From Sthenelais limicola (lineage: Eukaryota; Annelida; Polychaeta; Phyllodocida; Sigalionidae), in NCBI GenBank assembly GCA_942159475.1, contig OW804096.1, positions 10,775,871-10,839,870 of the forward strand: a DNA stretch of 64,000 nt, in the 5' to 3' direction. A program made the position numbers and the translations under genes. The notes below the pieces were generated by a model. That model had not been told where the DNA came from, searched no databases, and saw only the letters and a list, made by a program, of their open reading frames with translations. This document shows positions 45,536 through 57,014 of the stretch, in pieces. The first letter of the stretch is position 1; each line of letters starts with the position of its first letter.

Positions 45536-45912
45536 ATTGATTAATAACAATATCAATCATGTATTTCTTTATATGTTCAGTATGGTGTTCATTTAGAACA
45601 TTTGTTCAAACTTAAGCGGTTTGGCCAGTGTCAAATGTCATTGCCACGCCTTCAGCAAAACAAGGGATGGATGGCGATGACTGGGCAAAGTGAAAATTGC
45701 ATGGGCAAGGGTAGCGATGAACATCAAACATGTTTGATATTCCCCACCGATGTGATTTTGCATTGGTGCATTGTCAATGGAGATAATGACCATAGCGATG
45801 AATTGTCCAGTCGATGAGATTGTGTATGCAAAAGTAAGAAAACTAGTTCTGTAAGTGGTCCGGACACTGTGGACAAAACATAGTCGATGTAAAGATGATG
45901 CAAAGACGATAT
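45536..45912. other. No recognised feature
   Basis: Two overlapping ORFs of 71-74 codons on opposite strands, without recognisable motif. Confidence 0.4.
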
Positions 45913-46324
45913 GTGATGTGTTTCAGGAAAATGAGTCATAAGTCGCAAAAAATAGATTTTGAGATACCATCATATTTGAAAAGATGAGATCAAGCCGATT
46001 CCAATGATAGTAAACAGTCTAATAATCAAATAAGTTTTTCTAGATTTAAAGTTTGATATTTTCGTTTTTGAAAAAAGAAAAGTTTCCAATATTTCTGGGG
46101 GTCCATAAACAGCAAAGTAACCAAATATACTCCATATATGAGGACCTTTAAAACGCAAGGATATATTACATAGATTGTCCTGCAATTTGTTACATCGATT
46201 GATATAGCTATAAGTGATGAACCCTCCAAAAATTCGAACATTCCAATAATGTGATCTTGTGAAAAAAACACTTTGAAAAATATCAATTTTGCGACTTATG
46301 ACTCATTTTCCTGAAACACATCAC
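45913..46324 (-). mobile_element. Family B MITE, copy B10
   Basis: 412 bp with ATAT on both sides; well-preserved termini GTGATGTGTTTCAGGAAAAT and its inverse. Confidence 0.88.
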
Positions 46325-46685
46325 ATATAATTGCCGGCGATACACGTCTCTGCTCATGCCAACCATGATTAGCACTCCTCCAAACTCATTAAATTAAACC
46401 ACACTTCATTAGGTTGACGATTTCATCTGCAGAGATGTGTAAATGACCTTAGAAAATAAGTTTGTAAAATTCATCACAATACAATTTGTTTCATAACAAT
46501 ATTTATTATATCTGCATTCCACTTGGGAGGTGATAAAGGGGATACAATAAAAAAAAGTTTAACCGTACGTGATTTGAAGTTAAAATTGGTTTAATTTAAG
46601 CTATTATTCAATTTTGATACTTTATGATGATTCAAGACCGAAAACAAAGGATATATGTCAATGTCTGTCTATGCTAGGGGCATAA
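46325..46685. other. No recognised feature
   Basis: No ORF or repeat recognised. Confidence 0.4.
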
Positions 46686-46920
46686 GGGTCAGATTCTCAG
46701 AAAATGTACAATTCGCCTTCACCACCCCTCTCAAATAACCCACATTTAAGACAAAAATGAGCTTCAAAATGCAGTTTATCATAACAGAACTGATACTTTA
46801 AATCAATGTGATACCAAATATACTCAGATATACCCAGTATTCTTCAATTTTCAGCCTAATTTAGGAGAATTTCCTAAATCTGTAGAGCTGCTAATTGTAC
46901 ATCTTCTGAAAATCTGACCA
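46686..46920 (-). mobile_element. Family A MITE, copy A28 (subfamily ii)
   Basis: 235 bp, termini GGGTCAG and CTGACCA, flanks ATAA and ATAT. Confidence 0.83.
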
Positions 46921-47066
46921 ATATAATGAATCGTCTATTTATTTAAAGGTACATGGTAATTGGGGCTTTGAATTAAATATGGTGGTTCATATGACTCTAA
47001 TTGTTACCAGAGCTCCTCTGTCACTCCAACTGGTGGCCCCTCATAGGGCTACCATTGTCTTAAAGT

Positions 47067-47476
47067 GTGATGTGTTTCTGGAAAATGAGTCACAAGTTGC
47101 AAAATTGATATTTTTCAAAGTGTTGTATTCATAAGATCTTTTTGTTGGAATGCTCTCATTTATGGGGTGTCTAATGCCTTTAGTCGAATGACTACGTTCA
47201 GCAAATATCAATACAGTGTATTAAATATACTTATAAATATACAATTTCTAAGGTCATTTTATGGGTGTCTATTTAGCTTCTTTACTAGTAATTGTCCAAC
47301 CAGAAATATTGCAAAGTTACCTTTTCAAAAATAAAAATATCAAACTTGATAAATAAAAGTACTTCTTAACTGTCCTAATGTGAACTATCATTGATCTCCC
47401 CTTTTCAAATAATTATGATGATATCTAAAAATCCATTTGTTTGCGACTTGTGACTCATTTTCCTGTAACACATCAC
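47067..47476 (+). mobile_element. Family B MITE, copy B11
   Basis: 410 bp, termini GTGATGTGTTTCTGG and TGTAACACATCAC; flanks AAGT and TACT. Confidence 0.82.
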
Positions 47477-47614
47477 TACTTTGTCTTAGTTCCTCCGTCA
47501 CTCCAACTCTTGGTCACTCAGAGCACTACTTGTACCTTGAATCATGCACGACATCTGCCATTACATCACAACTCGAAGGGCTCTACGTACAACCGTTTCT
47601 GACCATCACTAACT

Positions 47615-47849
47615 GCGTCAGATTCTCAGAAAATGTACAATTCAACTTCAACAATCCTCTCGAATAACCCAAATTTCAGACGAAATTAAAGTTCAAAATG
47701 CAGTACAACCTAACCAAACAGATTGCTAGAATCAATGCAATACCGAATACACTCGAATTTACCTAGTATTGACCACATTGCAGCCTAATTTAGCAGAATT
47801 TACTAAATGTGTACAGCTGCCAATTGTACATTTTCTGAAACTCTGACCC
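47615..47849 (-). mobile_element. Family A MITE, copy A29
   Basis: 235 bp with perfect AACT flanks, showing that the target is not always ATAT or ATGT. Confidence 0.88.
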
Positions 47850-47963
47850 AACTATTCAACAGGTGGTCATTGACAGGACATCAAGTCCTCAGTTGTCACT
47901 AACACTGTCACATCAGCACATGGTCATTCACAGAGCTAAAGCTGCCCTATATCTCTCACATAC

Positions 47964-48198
47964 GGGTCAGATTTTCAGAAAATGTACAATTCGACTTCAC
48001 CAATCTTCTAAAATAACCTAAATTTCAGACGAAAATAAAGTTCAAAATACAGTTCAACCTAACCAAACAGATTGCTGGAATCAATCCAATGCCGAATATA
48101 CTCGAATTTACCTAGTATTGATCAAATTGCAGCCTTGTTTAGCAGAATTTACTAAATGTGTACAGCTGCCAATTGTACATTTTCTGAAAATCTGACCC
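47964..48198 (-). mobile_element. Family A MITE, copy A30
   Basis: 235 bp, flanks ATAC and ATAT; only 114 bp from A29 and in the same orientation. Confidence 0.86.
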
Positions 48199-48274
48199 AT
48201 ATATATATTACAGTGCTACTGTAATATCTCAGCTCAACGAATCTCCTATTTATCTACAACCTGCCTTCCCCAGG

Positions 48275-48437
48275 TCCTGGGTATGACCATAAAGTGCCGT
48301 TCTGTCTCTTTTTCTCTGTCTCTATTTCCTAGGTATGATCATAAACTGCCTCCCTCTCAGCTCTCCCGCCCTTGATATAACCATATCAAATGTGTTGATA
48401 AGGGCGTAAAGCAACCTATCACACTAACTCACTCACT
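48275..48437 (-). mobile_element. Family C SINE-like retroposon, copy C4
   Basis: Single-unit copy with TTTACGCCCTTATC, GGTTATATCAAGGGCGGGAG and CATACCCAGGA on the minus strand. Flanked by TGCCTTCCCC and TGCCTTCTCC, a 10-bp duplication with one mismatch. Confidence 0.75.
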
Positions 48438-49003
48438 TGCCTTCTCCGAGAATTATAGACTATAGAAGTTATTACAGAGCAGGCTCTACTAGTTCCCAAC
48501 CTTAGCATCTCTGTCATATACATAAGGTCAGCTGTCAGTATATATGGTCAGCTGTTACTTTACTATGGTCAGTATGCGGGCATCTCTTAAAATGTTGGAT
48601 TCTAAGCATGAATTTATTGGGAATATTGCATGATCTTCTGCGAAATGTTTATACAACATACTCAACTGATATGCTGGGCACATTTGAAAATCCTGGGAGA
48701 TGTAAACCCAGCTGAAATAAAATCGTTTAAAAGACGAAACAAAAAAACCCCAACACATGGAAGCTTTCCTCAGACTACATAATAAACCAATTGTGCGAAG
48801 GTGCAGGAGAGAAATAACAACTGTAGTCAGCATAAATTCATGCATTGTTTTGCTCGGGAAGGTGCCATATTTACAGTTTATTTATGAAGCTGGAATACCA
48901 TTAAGTTAATTAAGGATTAAAGACCTGCTAATGCATCTATAGTCTTTTTTTTATTGGCATATCGTTCCTCCAGGCCTTCGCAAGAGTGTTAGTGTCTGGA
49001 AGT
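48438..49003. other. No recognised feature
   Basis: A 96-codon minus ORF (48555-48845) has no recognisable motif and no supporting context. Confidence 0.4.
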
Positions 49004-49238
49004 GGGTCAGATTTTCAGAAAATGTACAATTCGCCTTCACAAACCTCCTCAAATAACCCACATTTAAGACAAAAATGAGCTTCAAAAAGCAGTTTAACAT
49101 AACAGAACTGATACTTTAAATCAATGCGATACCAAATATACTCAGATATACCCGGTATTCATCATTTTTCAGCCTAATTTAGGAGAATTTCCTAAATGTG
49201 TAGAGTTGCTAATTGTACATTTTCTGAAAATCTGACCC
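49004..49238 (-). mobile_element. Family A MITE, copy A31 (subfamily ii)
   Basis: 235 bp, flanks AAGT and AAAT. Confidence 0.85.
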
Positions 49239-49398
49239 AAATGAGAATCCAAGGTGGAAGCATCATACTTGTAGGCAACACTTTTCCGTGGGTTGAATTG
49301 AGTACAGATTTCAACTGATTGGCGCTGTTTGTCTGGCTGTTCGTGCGTTTAAGCTTTGGAGAGGACTGTTTATCCGTTATAGCACCATCCTGATATAT

Positions 49399-49623
49399 GG
49401 GTCAGATTTTCAGAAAATGTACAATTCAACTCCAGCAATCCTCTCAAATAACCCAAATTTTAGACGAAAATAAAGTTCAAAATTCTGTTCAACCTAACCA
49501 AACAGATTGCTGGAATTAATGCAATGCCAAATATACACGAATTTATATAGTATTGACCAAATTGTAGCAGAATTTACCAAATGTGTACAGCTGCCAATTG
49601 TACATTTTCTGAAATTCTGACCC
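49399..49623 (-). mobile_element. Family A MITE, copy A32
   Basis: 225 bp with ATAT on both sides; a roughly 10-bp deletion in the right half. Confidence 0.85.
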
Positions 49624-50290
49624 ATATATGGGGGTAAGGTGTTATGATGTTGGGATTCTAGGAAAGGAACTTATCAGAAAAACGTTTGAGAAAGTCTTTG
49701 CTAATGGTGAAAATATAAGATCCTCCATGTCTGGGCATGCCTGTATTATATATGGGATTTGCTTGTAATCTAGGCAACTAGGTTCCCTCCAACCTTTAAA
49801 GACTGTCATAGCTACAAGAGAAATAACAGTTTTGTTACATCAAAGGGACGAATTACAGTGTGTATGTAAGCTTGTCATGACTTTCGGACAATTATTTAAT
49901 GAGAGAGGTTGTTTGTAGACAATACAAAGGGCAACTAATCTAAAAAAAATATAAAAAATAGTTTTGGATTCGCCCAGAAGACTATTTTTATGTCCATGTT
50001 CATGTTGACGGATTGAGCTAGTCTGGTACATTAGAGTTTCTTATTCCGTTTTGTCTTATACCTATGTACGTGACCAATGTGCCATATGTGAAGGGAGTGG
50101 AGGTAGGGAAAAGATTGTCTTCAAGAATTCTTCTCATGACAAAGGATGGACACAGAATCCTTGTTATCCATTAATTACCATCATTGGTTAAACATCCAAA
50201 TTTAAATAGATATGCGTGAATGCTTTAAGTACTATTGAACACTTTTCATAAATCAAATGGAAAATATCCACAAAATACAGCTTATATATC
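49624..50290. other. No recognised feature
   Basis: No repeat family or credible ORF. Confidence 0.4.
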
Positions 50291-50329
50291 ATGTATATTA
50301 TATACAACTTTACAACTATTATTATTATA

Positions 50330-50870
50330 ATGTCGACGAGGAGGGATAGTCATTTGTTGGAACTTGCCTTCACACGAACAAGGGTTGAAGAAAACTTAGA
50401 TAAACGGAAAATTAACCTTCGAAGTTTATCTGGTGGTAAAAAATTAATCGTGCCATCGCCAAAAAATGAATTATTCAAAAGATCATATGTGTATGTTTTA
50501 ACCAATCTTTGGAACAGTCTATCGGCTGAAGTACAAAATTTTGATACCAGAATTAAGTTTAGGCAATACCTTAAAACAGGGTATCTGTGTGAGTTTGATG
50601 AGTATCTATCCTCAGAGCAAAATGAAATGTTGTAGCTGATTATAAAAGAGGTGGATAGTAGAGAATGTAGGTTTACGTTCAAGTAAACTAACATTGTTAT
50701 AAAAGGCATGCAAGTCCTTCTTGATAAGATTGATACATCGATAAAATATTGTCTTACAGTTTGATTGTCAAATTATCTTTAACTTTGATATCAATGTTTT
50801 GATTGACTGATGTTTTTACTGTTGATTGTGGGGGAGGGGAGGGGGGACGGCTCAATAAATTAATTTAAAG
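50330..50870 (+). pseudogene. 5'-truncated LINE remnant (RT C-terminus plus 3' UTR)
   Basis: The ORF 50291-50635 ends with a segment typical of the C-terminus of CR1/L2/Rex-type reverse transcriptase proteins: KINLRSLSGGKKLIVPSPK, a basic FKRSY and LWNSL. The endonuclease and RT catalytic region are absent. The 3' UTR runs to about 50870 with AATAAA near 50855. It is a dead-on-arrival insertion, with the reading frame still open over about 100 codons, so it is not very old. Confidence 0.68.
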
Positions 50871-51099
50871 TATGCTTCTCTAGTATTATCTAGAAAATCT
50901 GACATGACATTGGCGACCAACATTTCATCACCTCAAACAGTCGGAAATCTCGCAACAAGTTGCAGAGAACACGTGAAGTGACAATATAAAGTTAACGAAA
51001 AATAGAAATAATTAGAAATGAGCCGGGGATTTTTTTCTGTATCTGTTATCTGTATTAAGGTATTTTATCTGTATAACCATTTTACATCGCAATATCATG

Positions 51100-51780
51100 T
51101 TCACTAAACTGGTATATGAGCAAAGGATCCACCAGGAAGACCTCAAATGAGAGGCAGGCATCCTATTCTGGAACGATGTAGATTATGAATTCAGAATAAA
51201 AATACGATATATATATTAATTACATTTGGCAATATATAATGTTTAGAGTTTATGAATATATTTAAAGAGGGCGTAAGTCTTACAAGCTTGCAAAATGTTG
51301 TGTGGGCAATTTACATGCCACCTCGTGATTCAAATAATCGAATCATATTCCTTGATAAATGAGGGATCTTTTTAATTTTTTCTGTTGTCGGATTTGATAC
51401 TAATAAGGTTTTCCCCAAATAGAGGCTCCTAAGGTTGATTTTCCTGTCATCGATATTTTCCTCATTTTGACTTAGTCTAAAAGCATTTTCAAATAAAATA
51501 TGCTTCTCTATTTTTATGAATTAATGGTAATATTAGTGTTTGGTGTAAATTTAATCCAATCCCTCAGATATCCTCAAAGCTGTGTTTTATATGACCTGCA
51601 GCTTGTATAGTAACTTCTTTGGAGCAGTATTGTATATGGTGTCTCCATACTCTAGACTAATGGTGACACTGTATAGAATTCTAATAGTTTCTGGTGAAGC
51701 TATCCTTTTTAATTTTAACAGGTAATCGATTTTGTTTTTGGCCCTACTTATTGTACTGAAGGTGATCTTGATCAAAATTA
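51100..51780 (-). pseudogene. Degraded LINE remnant (RT thumb and C-terminus)
   Basis: On the minus strand 51775-51587 encodes KLKRIASPETIRILY and LEYGDTIYNTAPKKLL, typical of the region after the RT palm in CR1-like elements. After stops and shifts, a KINLRSLYLGKTLLV segment (near 51440-51380) matches the remnant at 50330. Endonuclease and palm are missing. It lies tail to tail with the 50330 remnant. Confidence 0.65.
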
Positions 51781-51871
51781 TGTGTAATGTATAATTTTTT
51801 TTTGTTATATTTCATTCTTTCCTTTAAAAATATTTACATATCAATGATTCAGCAATTTTAATTGTATAATT

Positions 51872-52277
51872 GTGATGTGTTTCAGGAAAATGAGTCATAA
51901 GTCGCAAAAAATGGATTTTGAGATACCATTATATCTGAAAAGATGAGATCAAGCTGATTCCAATGATAGTAAACAGTCTAATAATCTTACAAGTATTTCT
52001 AGATTTTTAGTTTGATATTTTCGTTCATGAAAAAAAAAATCAAATATTTCTGGGGGACAATAAACAGTAAAGTAACTAAATGTAGTCCATATGAGGACCT
52101 TTAAAACGAAAGGATATATTACATAGATTGTCCTGGAATTTGAGACATTATTTGATATAGCTATAAGTGATGAACTCCCCAAAAATCAGAACATTCCAAT
52201 AATATGATCTTGTGAAAAAAACACTTTGAAAAATATCAATTTTGCGAGTTATGACTCATTTTCCTGAAACACATCAC
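51872..52277 (-). mobile_element. Family B MITE, copy B12
   Basis: 406 bp with perfect AATT flanks; well-preserved termini. Confidence 0.88.
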
Positions 52278-52850
52278 AATTTGTATAGCCCACATAAGCC
52301 TCCTCTTCTTACTCCTGGGTTGGTACGTGATTAATGATGTAACCTCTATGTCCGTCACTATCTGCCTTAACTGAACATCCCTTTACCTGCACAAACTAAC
52401 TGCTTACCTTGCACAAAGTCTACAGCAATGTCTGGGGAAATTGTTTACTTACAGGATGGCTTCACCGCTTGTAATTATGTTTATGTGTGTCGCCCAAGGC
52501 AGCCCTTTCTAAAAGGCCCCACGGATATTATTCCACCCAAGTGCTGGGAGGTATGACTAAGGTCTGAAAGGTCAGCTTTTCAGGCATAGGAGCAGCTCTG
52601 CAAGTATCTAGAGGCGCTCGTTTCTAGGAAGAGGTCAGCTAAACCGATTATGTGTGCTGCGACATCATGAATAATTTTATTGTCAAGCATTTTCATAAAG
52701 TTTGGAAGTGAAAGTGAACATTTTGACATATTTTCATAGGGCAAGTGCTATGGTTTACCATGCTTAAAAAATGTCAGTGGTTTAAAGATATCAAGCAGCC
52801 ATTCCTAGCCTTGACCACATTCCAAAGGTCGTTGGATATCTTATTTCTAC
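52278..52850. other. No recognised feature
   Basis: No ORF or repeat recognised. Confidence 0.4.
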
Positions 52851-52853
52851 TTA

Positions 52854-53070
52854 AACCCTGCCCACACACAGCCGATTCGCCTCCCGATTGCCCCCCTCCC
52901 CCCCCCCCTCCGATTTGGGTCTTCCGATGAATCCTAGGATTTCATTTCCGATCCTGGTTAATGTTATTTCAAATACATAAACCAGGATTTGAAATGAGAT
53001 CATAGGGTTCATCAGGAGACCCAAATCGGAGGGCAATCGGGAGGCAAATCGGCAGTGTGTGGGCAAGGTC
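52854..53070. mobile_element. Foldback MITE with about 85-bp TIRs and TTA flanks
   Basis: 217 bp; the left arm contains TGCCCACACACAGCCGATT and CTCCGATTTGGGTCT and the right arm is its near reverse complement. A poly-C expansion lies in the left arm. TTA on both sides matches the TWA target of PIF/Harbinger elements. A second inner pair (ATCCTGGTTAATG region and ATAAACCAGGAT) extends the fold. Confidence 0.8.
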
Positions 53071-53073
53071 TTA

Positions 53074-54129
53074 GCTTTCATCACTCGCTTCTATTGTCTC
53101 TATTGAATATCAAAGACAAGCTCAAAATTTGATTCAATTCAAATCACGTATTCTTTATTTTTACACAAATGTTATCCTCTTAGAAACCTGACATTTTTGT
53201 TAACAACATTTTATTTCGTAGATATTTCACAATCTGTGATACGTTTCAAACATACAAACATAATTTTAGAAACATAGGCAATATTTGTAATTAAAACATT
53301 AATCATAACTTGAATTTCATTAAATCATTTAAAGATTTGGAATTGATGGTGAAAAACCGACAAAACGACCAGCTCGCGGTGAGTTGCTTTCTTGTTTTAT
53401 TTCATGTGTCTCAACGTTTCGGTACAGTGTACCTTCATCAGGAGAATGAAATTGAAAAACATGGTGTGACCTTTATATGGTTGTTGTTGGGGTAGGATGC
53501 ACCTACACCTGGCTCAGGGTAAGATGGTGCTGCTTCGGGTAGAGATGTGTGTGCGCATGGGTGTGTTTGGGTGTGTATGTGTGTGTGTGTATAATTTTTG
53601 CATATGATACAATTATAGGCCTCTTGATAAATGACAATTTATACAGAATAAATAGTTGATTGACATAGGGTTGGTACAAAGGTGTAAGGTTGGAGAAAAT
53701 TTTTTTAGGCGTATACAATACGATTATTGAGATAATATTCTAGATTTAGGCTTTAGGCTTAATGATGCCTTCTTTGGCTAGTAGATTCTATATTTTGATC
53801 CCGATGTCGTGGTCTACCTCCTTCATCGTTTCGGAGAGCTGGAAAAGGATGATGTGCTTCTATGTGATTTAAAGATTTAACAATTTCTTCTCAATGAACA
53901 TAGTCAAATATGACATAATTAATGGGAACGATTAGGCATTAAGTCCTTCCATGTTCAACAACACAAAAAGCCTGACAGGGCAAAGACGTTACATCAACCA
54001 GTTTTTTTTACATTTGTTGGCCTCCTATAAAAACAAAATTATAACAGTTCCCTAGAATAAGAATGTATAAGCATGTATATTACGTTACAATTACAAGGTA
54101 TTACAATATATGAGTACGGACGCATAAAT
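53074..54129. other. No gene; hammerhead-like core and GT repeat
   Basis: Holds a minus-strand retroposon-tail-like sequence near 53128-53160, a hammerhead-like core (53416-53441) and a GTGTGT-rich microsatellite at about 53545-53592. Confidence 0.45.
53416..53441 (-). ncRNA. Hammerhead-like core, candidate
   Basis: Minus strand: CTGATGA, a hairpin GGTAC-ACT-GTACC, then GAAAC. The stem II hairpin is perfect. Flanking stems were not resolved, so this is a motif match and not a demonstrated ribozyme. Confidence 0.38.
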
Positions 54130-54520
54130 GTGATCCGTTTTTAGGAAAGTCAGAAAATATGGATATTGAGATATCCCCATATGTGTAAAGAGGAGATCAA
54201 GCTGATTCCAATGATAGTAAACACTGGGACACCTAATAGGTATTTCTATATTTTAATTTGGATATTTTTATTTTTGAAAAAAAAAGGTTTGCAATGTTTC
54301 TGGGTGGATAATTACCAGTAAAGTAACTAAATATACTCCATACGAATGCCTTCAAAACGCAAGGATATAATTAATACAATGTTCTGAAATTTGTGACATG
54401 GATTCATCAGTGTTACATTCACCAAAAATCAGATCATTTCAATAAAGAAATCTCATAAAAAAAACACTTTGAAAAATATCAATTTTGCGACTTATGACTC
54501 ATTTTCGTGGAACACATCAC
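54130..54520 (-). mobile_element. Family B MITE, copy B13
   Basis: 391 bp with perfect AAAT flanks; left terminus diverged (GTGATCCGTTTTTAGG). Confidence 0.85.
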
Positions 54521-56107
54521 AAATAGACACATTCAGGCGTATTTAAATACTCTGAATATCTTTTAAATGCAGCACAGTATCATATACCGGTTTTTCAACT
54601 TGCAGTTTGATATTTGAGAACTTAAGAAAAACAAGAGCAATGGGAACTGTGCAGCTTGAAAGACATTAATTTGTATTTTCCAGATCATTAACTGGATATC
54701 AAAGCTTTGATAGACTGATAAATGCAACCATTCCACTCGCAAATTGGTAGTTACAAAGTTTCAAGAACTTTCAAATGGTGAAATTAAGAGACATCTTGGC
54801 ATCAAGTTCAAAGATTTACCAGGTTGAAGATCCGTAATTCATCACTTCGCGTCAGAGAGTTATCACTTAGCACAAAGAAAGCTAGATTTATCAGTAGAAT
54901 GCCAAGCACCTAAGAGCCAATAGTGGGATTTAGGTAACCATTACTACTTCAATATCTTTAGATAGTTTGTAAGTATTCATGGACCCCTTTGGTTACTCTT
55001 TCATTGAGAAGATATACCAAGGAACGAGTTAACGGGCCCTTTGCTACGCTTTCTCACCAATTAATTATCATCTCGCTAATAACACTCTCGAGCAGTTCAG
55101 GACGAGGAAACTTAGTTTATGTAAACACTCTACCAGTACAAGTAGAGGCTAGATCTATATATCCATGTGCTACAATTGTAAATTGTAAATTTTATTGAAA
55201 CACACCTACCTACCACTAAATAAATAATGTTAACGCAATATTGTATGAACATTGTATGAAAAAAAGTATATTACTAAAGTTTATTTACAGCCTTTATTGT
55301 CATGTTTGATTTAAAAGGGCTACTCGGAAGACCTCCATTGGAGAACGAATCTGTCCTCTTCTTGATATATATTACAATACATGTTTCGCTGAATAAAATT
55401 CCATGATAATAATAATTATATTTCCATTGGAAACAGTTATAATGCGGAGCAATAGGCCACTGCTGATTAAAGGGATTCCGGACCCATTCTTTGCTCCATA
55501 ATCATATCCCTAAACTATTCAATGCAATCTATCCCAAATTACCTTTAACACTAGGGGAATCACTTGGCTCTTTTTTGGACCTCATTATTTACATGCTCTA
55601 TTTTCACATTTTGTGAAAATTATTATTTAACATTTGGCATGTTCCATGAAAAGCCAACCTCCTCCTAAATTGGGTGTGAAAATGTCAAAGTTTTCATAGA
55701 TAGAGATTCTATATATCTTCATTTTTCCCAAATAAAAACCTATATCATGTATCACGCCTAATGACATCATTAAGTTACCATCAAAGGACCTTAACGAATT
55801 GTATGCAGTTTTTTTTGCATTTCCACGTTTCACATACATTCTTCTATTATGGCGACCGCTGCTATAGGTAAGGCACAATATGCCTGCGTCAAGTTCTATC
55901 TTCATGCATTGGATTCACTGCAAGAACATACACCTTAACACAGGCATATTGTGCATTTTGAGACGATCCACAATTGACTTCTTCCCATGGCTATTTTCAT
56001 GCAGTTCTCTTACTAGTCTTTGATTCGCATAATATGATCACAGTATTAAAGGATTAGTGTCCAACATTGAGGGACTACTAGTCTCCTCCATAACCCCTAT
56101 CGTATTT
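54521..56107. other. No recognised gene
   Basis: 1.6 kb of AT-rich sequence with ORFs of 69 codons (54989-55198) and 92 codons (55627-55905, minus), neither recognised. The segment near 54985-55200 ends in ATTGTAAATTGTAAATTTTA, which may be a retroposon tail. Confidence 0.4.
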
Positions 56108-56470
56108 GTGATGTGTTTTAGGAAAATGAGTCATAAGTCGCAAAATTGATATTTTTCAAAGTGTTTTTTTCACAAAATCACATTATTGAAATGTTCTGAA
56201 TTTTGGAGGGTTTATCACTTGTACCTATATCAATCAATGTATCAAATTTCAGGACAATCTATGTATTTATCCTTTCGTTTTAAAGGTCTTCATATGGACT
56301 ACATTTAGTTACTTTACTGTTTATTGACCCCCAGAAATATTGGAAACATTTTTTTTTTCAAAAACGAAAATATAAAACTTAAAATTTGTTTGATCTCCTC
56401 TTTTCAAATATAATGGTATCTCAAAATCTATTTTTTGCGACTTATGACTCATTTTAATGAAACACATCAC
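56108..56470 (+). mobile_element. Family B MITE, copy B14
   Basis: 363 bp with perfect ATTT flanks; about 40 bp shorter than most copies because of an interior deletion in the right half. Confidence 0.87.
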
Positions 56471-56583
56471 ATTTAACATTTTGCAGCTGCATATTAGCAT
56501 TACTGTGTCACCTGCCAAAAGAAGATTAGAGACGAGGCTCTGGAGATATAAATTATATTTTGATTTAGGTTCATAAATATTCT

Positions 56584-56609
56584 CTGAAGAAGCCCAAGAA
56601 AGGCGAAAT
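56584..56609 (+). ncRNA. Hammerhead-like core variant, candidate
   Basis: CTGAAGA (A for the usual T in CTGATGA), a short GCC/GGC stem, then GAAAT and GCGTC. The altered core base would be expected to impair classic hammerhead activity. It may be a decayed retroelement-borne motif. Confidence 0.25.
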
Positions 56610-56818
56610 GCGTCAGGGTCGCCAAACAAAAGACATGGTTCGTTTTAGTTGTCTTCAATCTTACAACTTATAGCTTATAAATATTATTTAAACATTATAT
56701 TTAGAGAGAAGATAATACAAATAAATGAAATTTAATTTGATTTAGTTTAATTTGACCGAGGGAGGAGAGTAAAGATGCGAAAAATGAAAAAGAAATATTA
56801 AATTAAAAGATCAAGATC

Positions 56819-56830
56819 AAGATGGCGCCC
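56819..56830 (+). promoter_or_regulatory. YY1-like site at element 5' end
   Basis: AAGATGGCGCCC matches the AAnATGGC core recognised by YY1 and lies at the presumed start of the element, as a YY1 site does in the mammalian L1 5' UTR. The role here is inferred from position only. Confidence 0.4.
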
Positions 56831-57014
56831 GTAGGTGCAACACACACCACAACGCACTAAGAACAAAAATCGGAGTATCAATAGGCTCCAATCCCCAGCG
56901 GGCTAAATTACTCGGACAATACCTAAATCAAACCTACTGGAACATATTGTGATCAATAATTGGACTTGAATTATTAGTTCTACACCAGATCTGTGTGTTT
57001 CCTTTTTCGGACGA

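Noticed and set aside
50350..50709. 119-codon minus ORF
   Set aside because: Antisense of the LINE remnant whose plus strand encodes the recognisable RT C-terminus.
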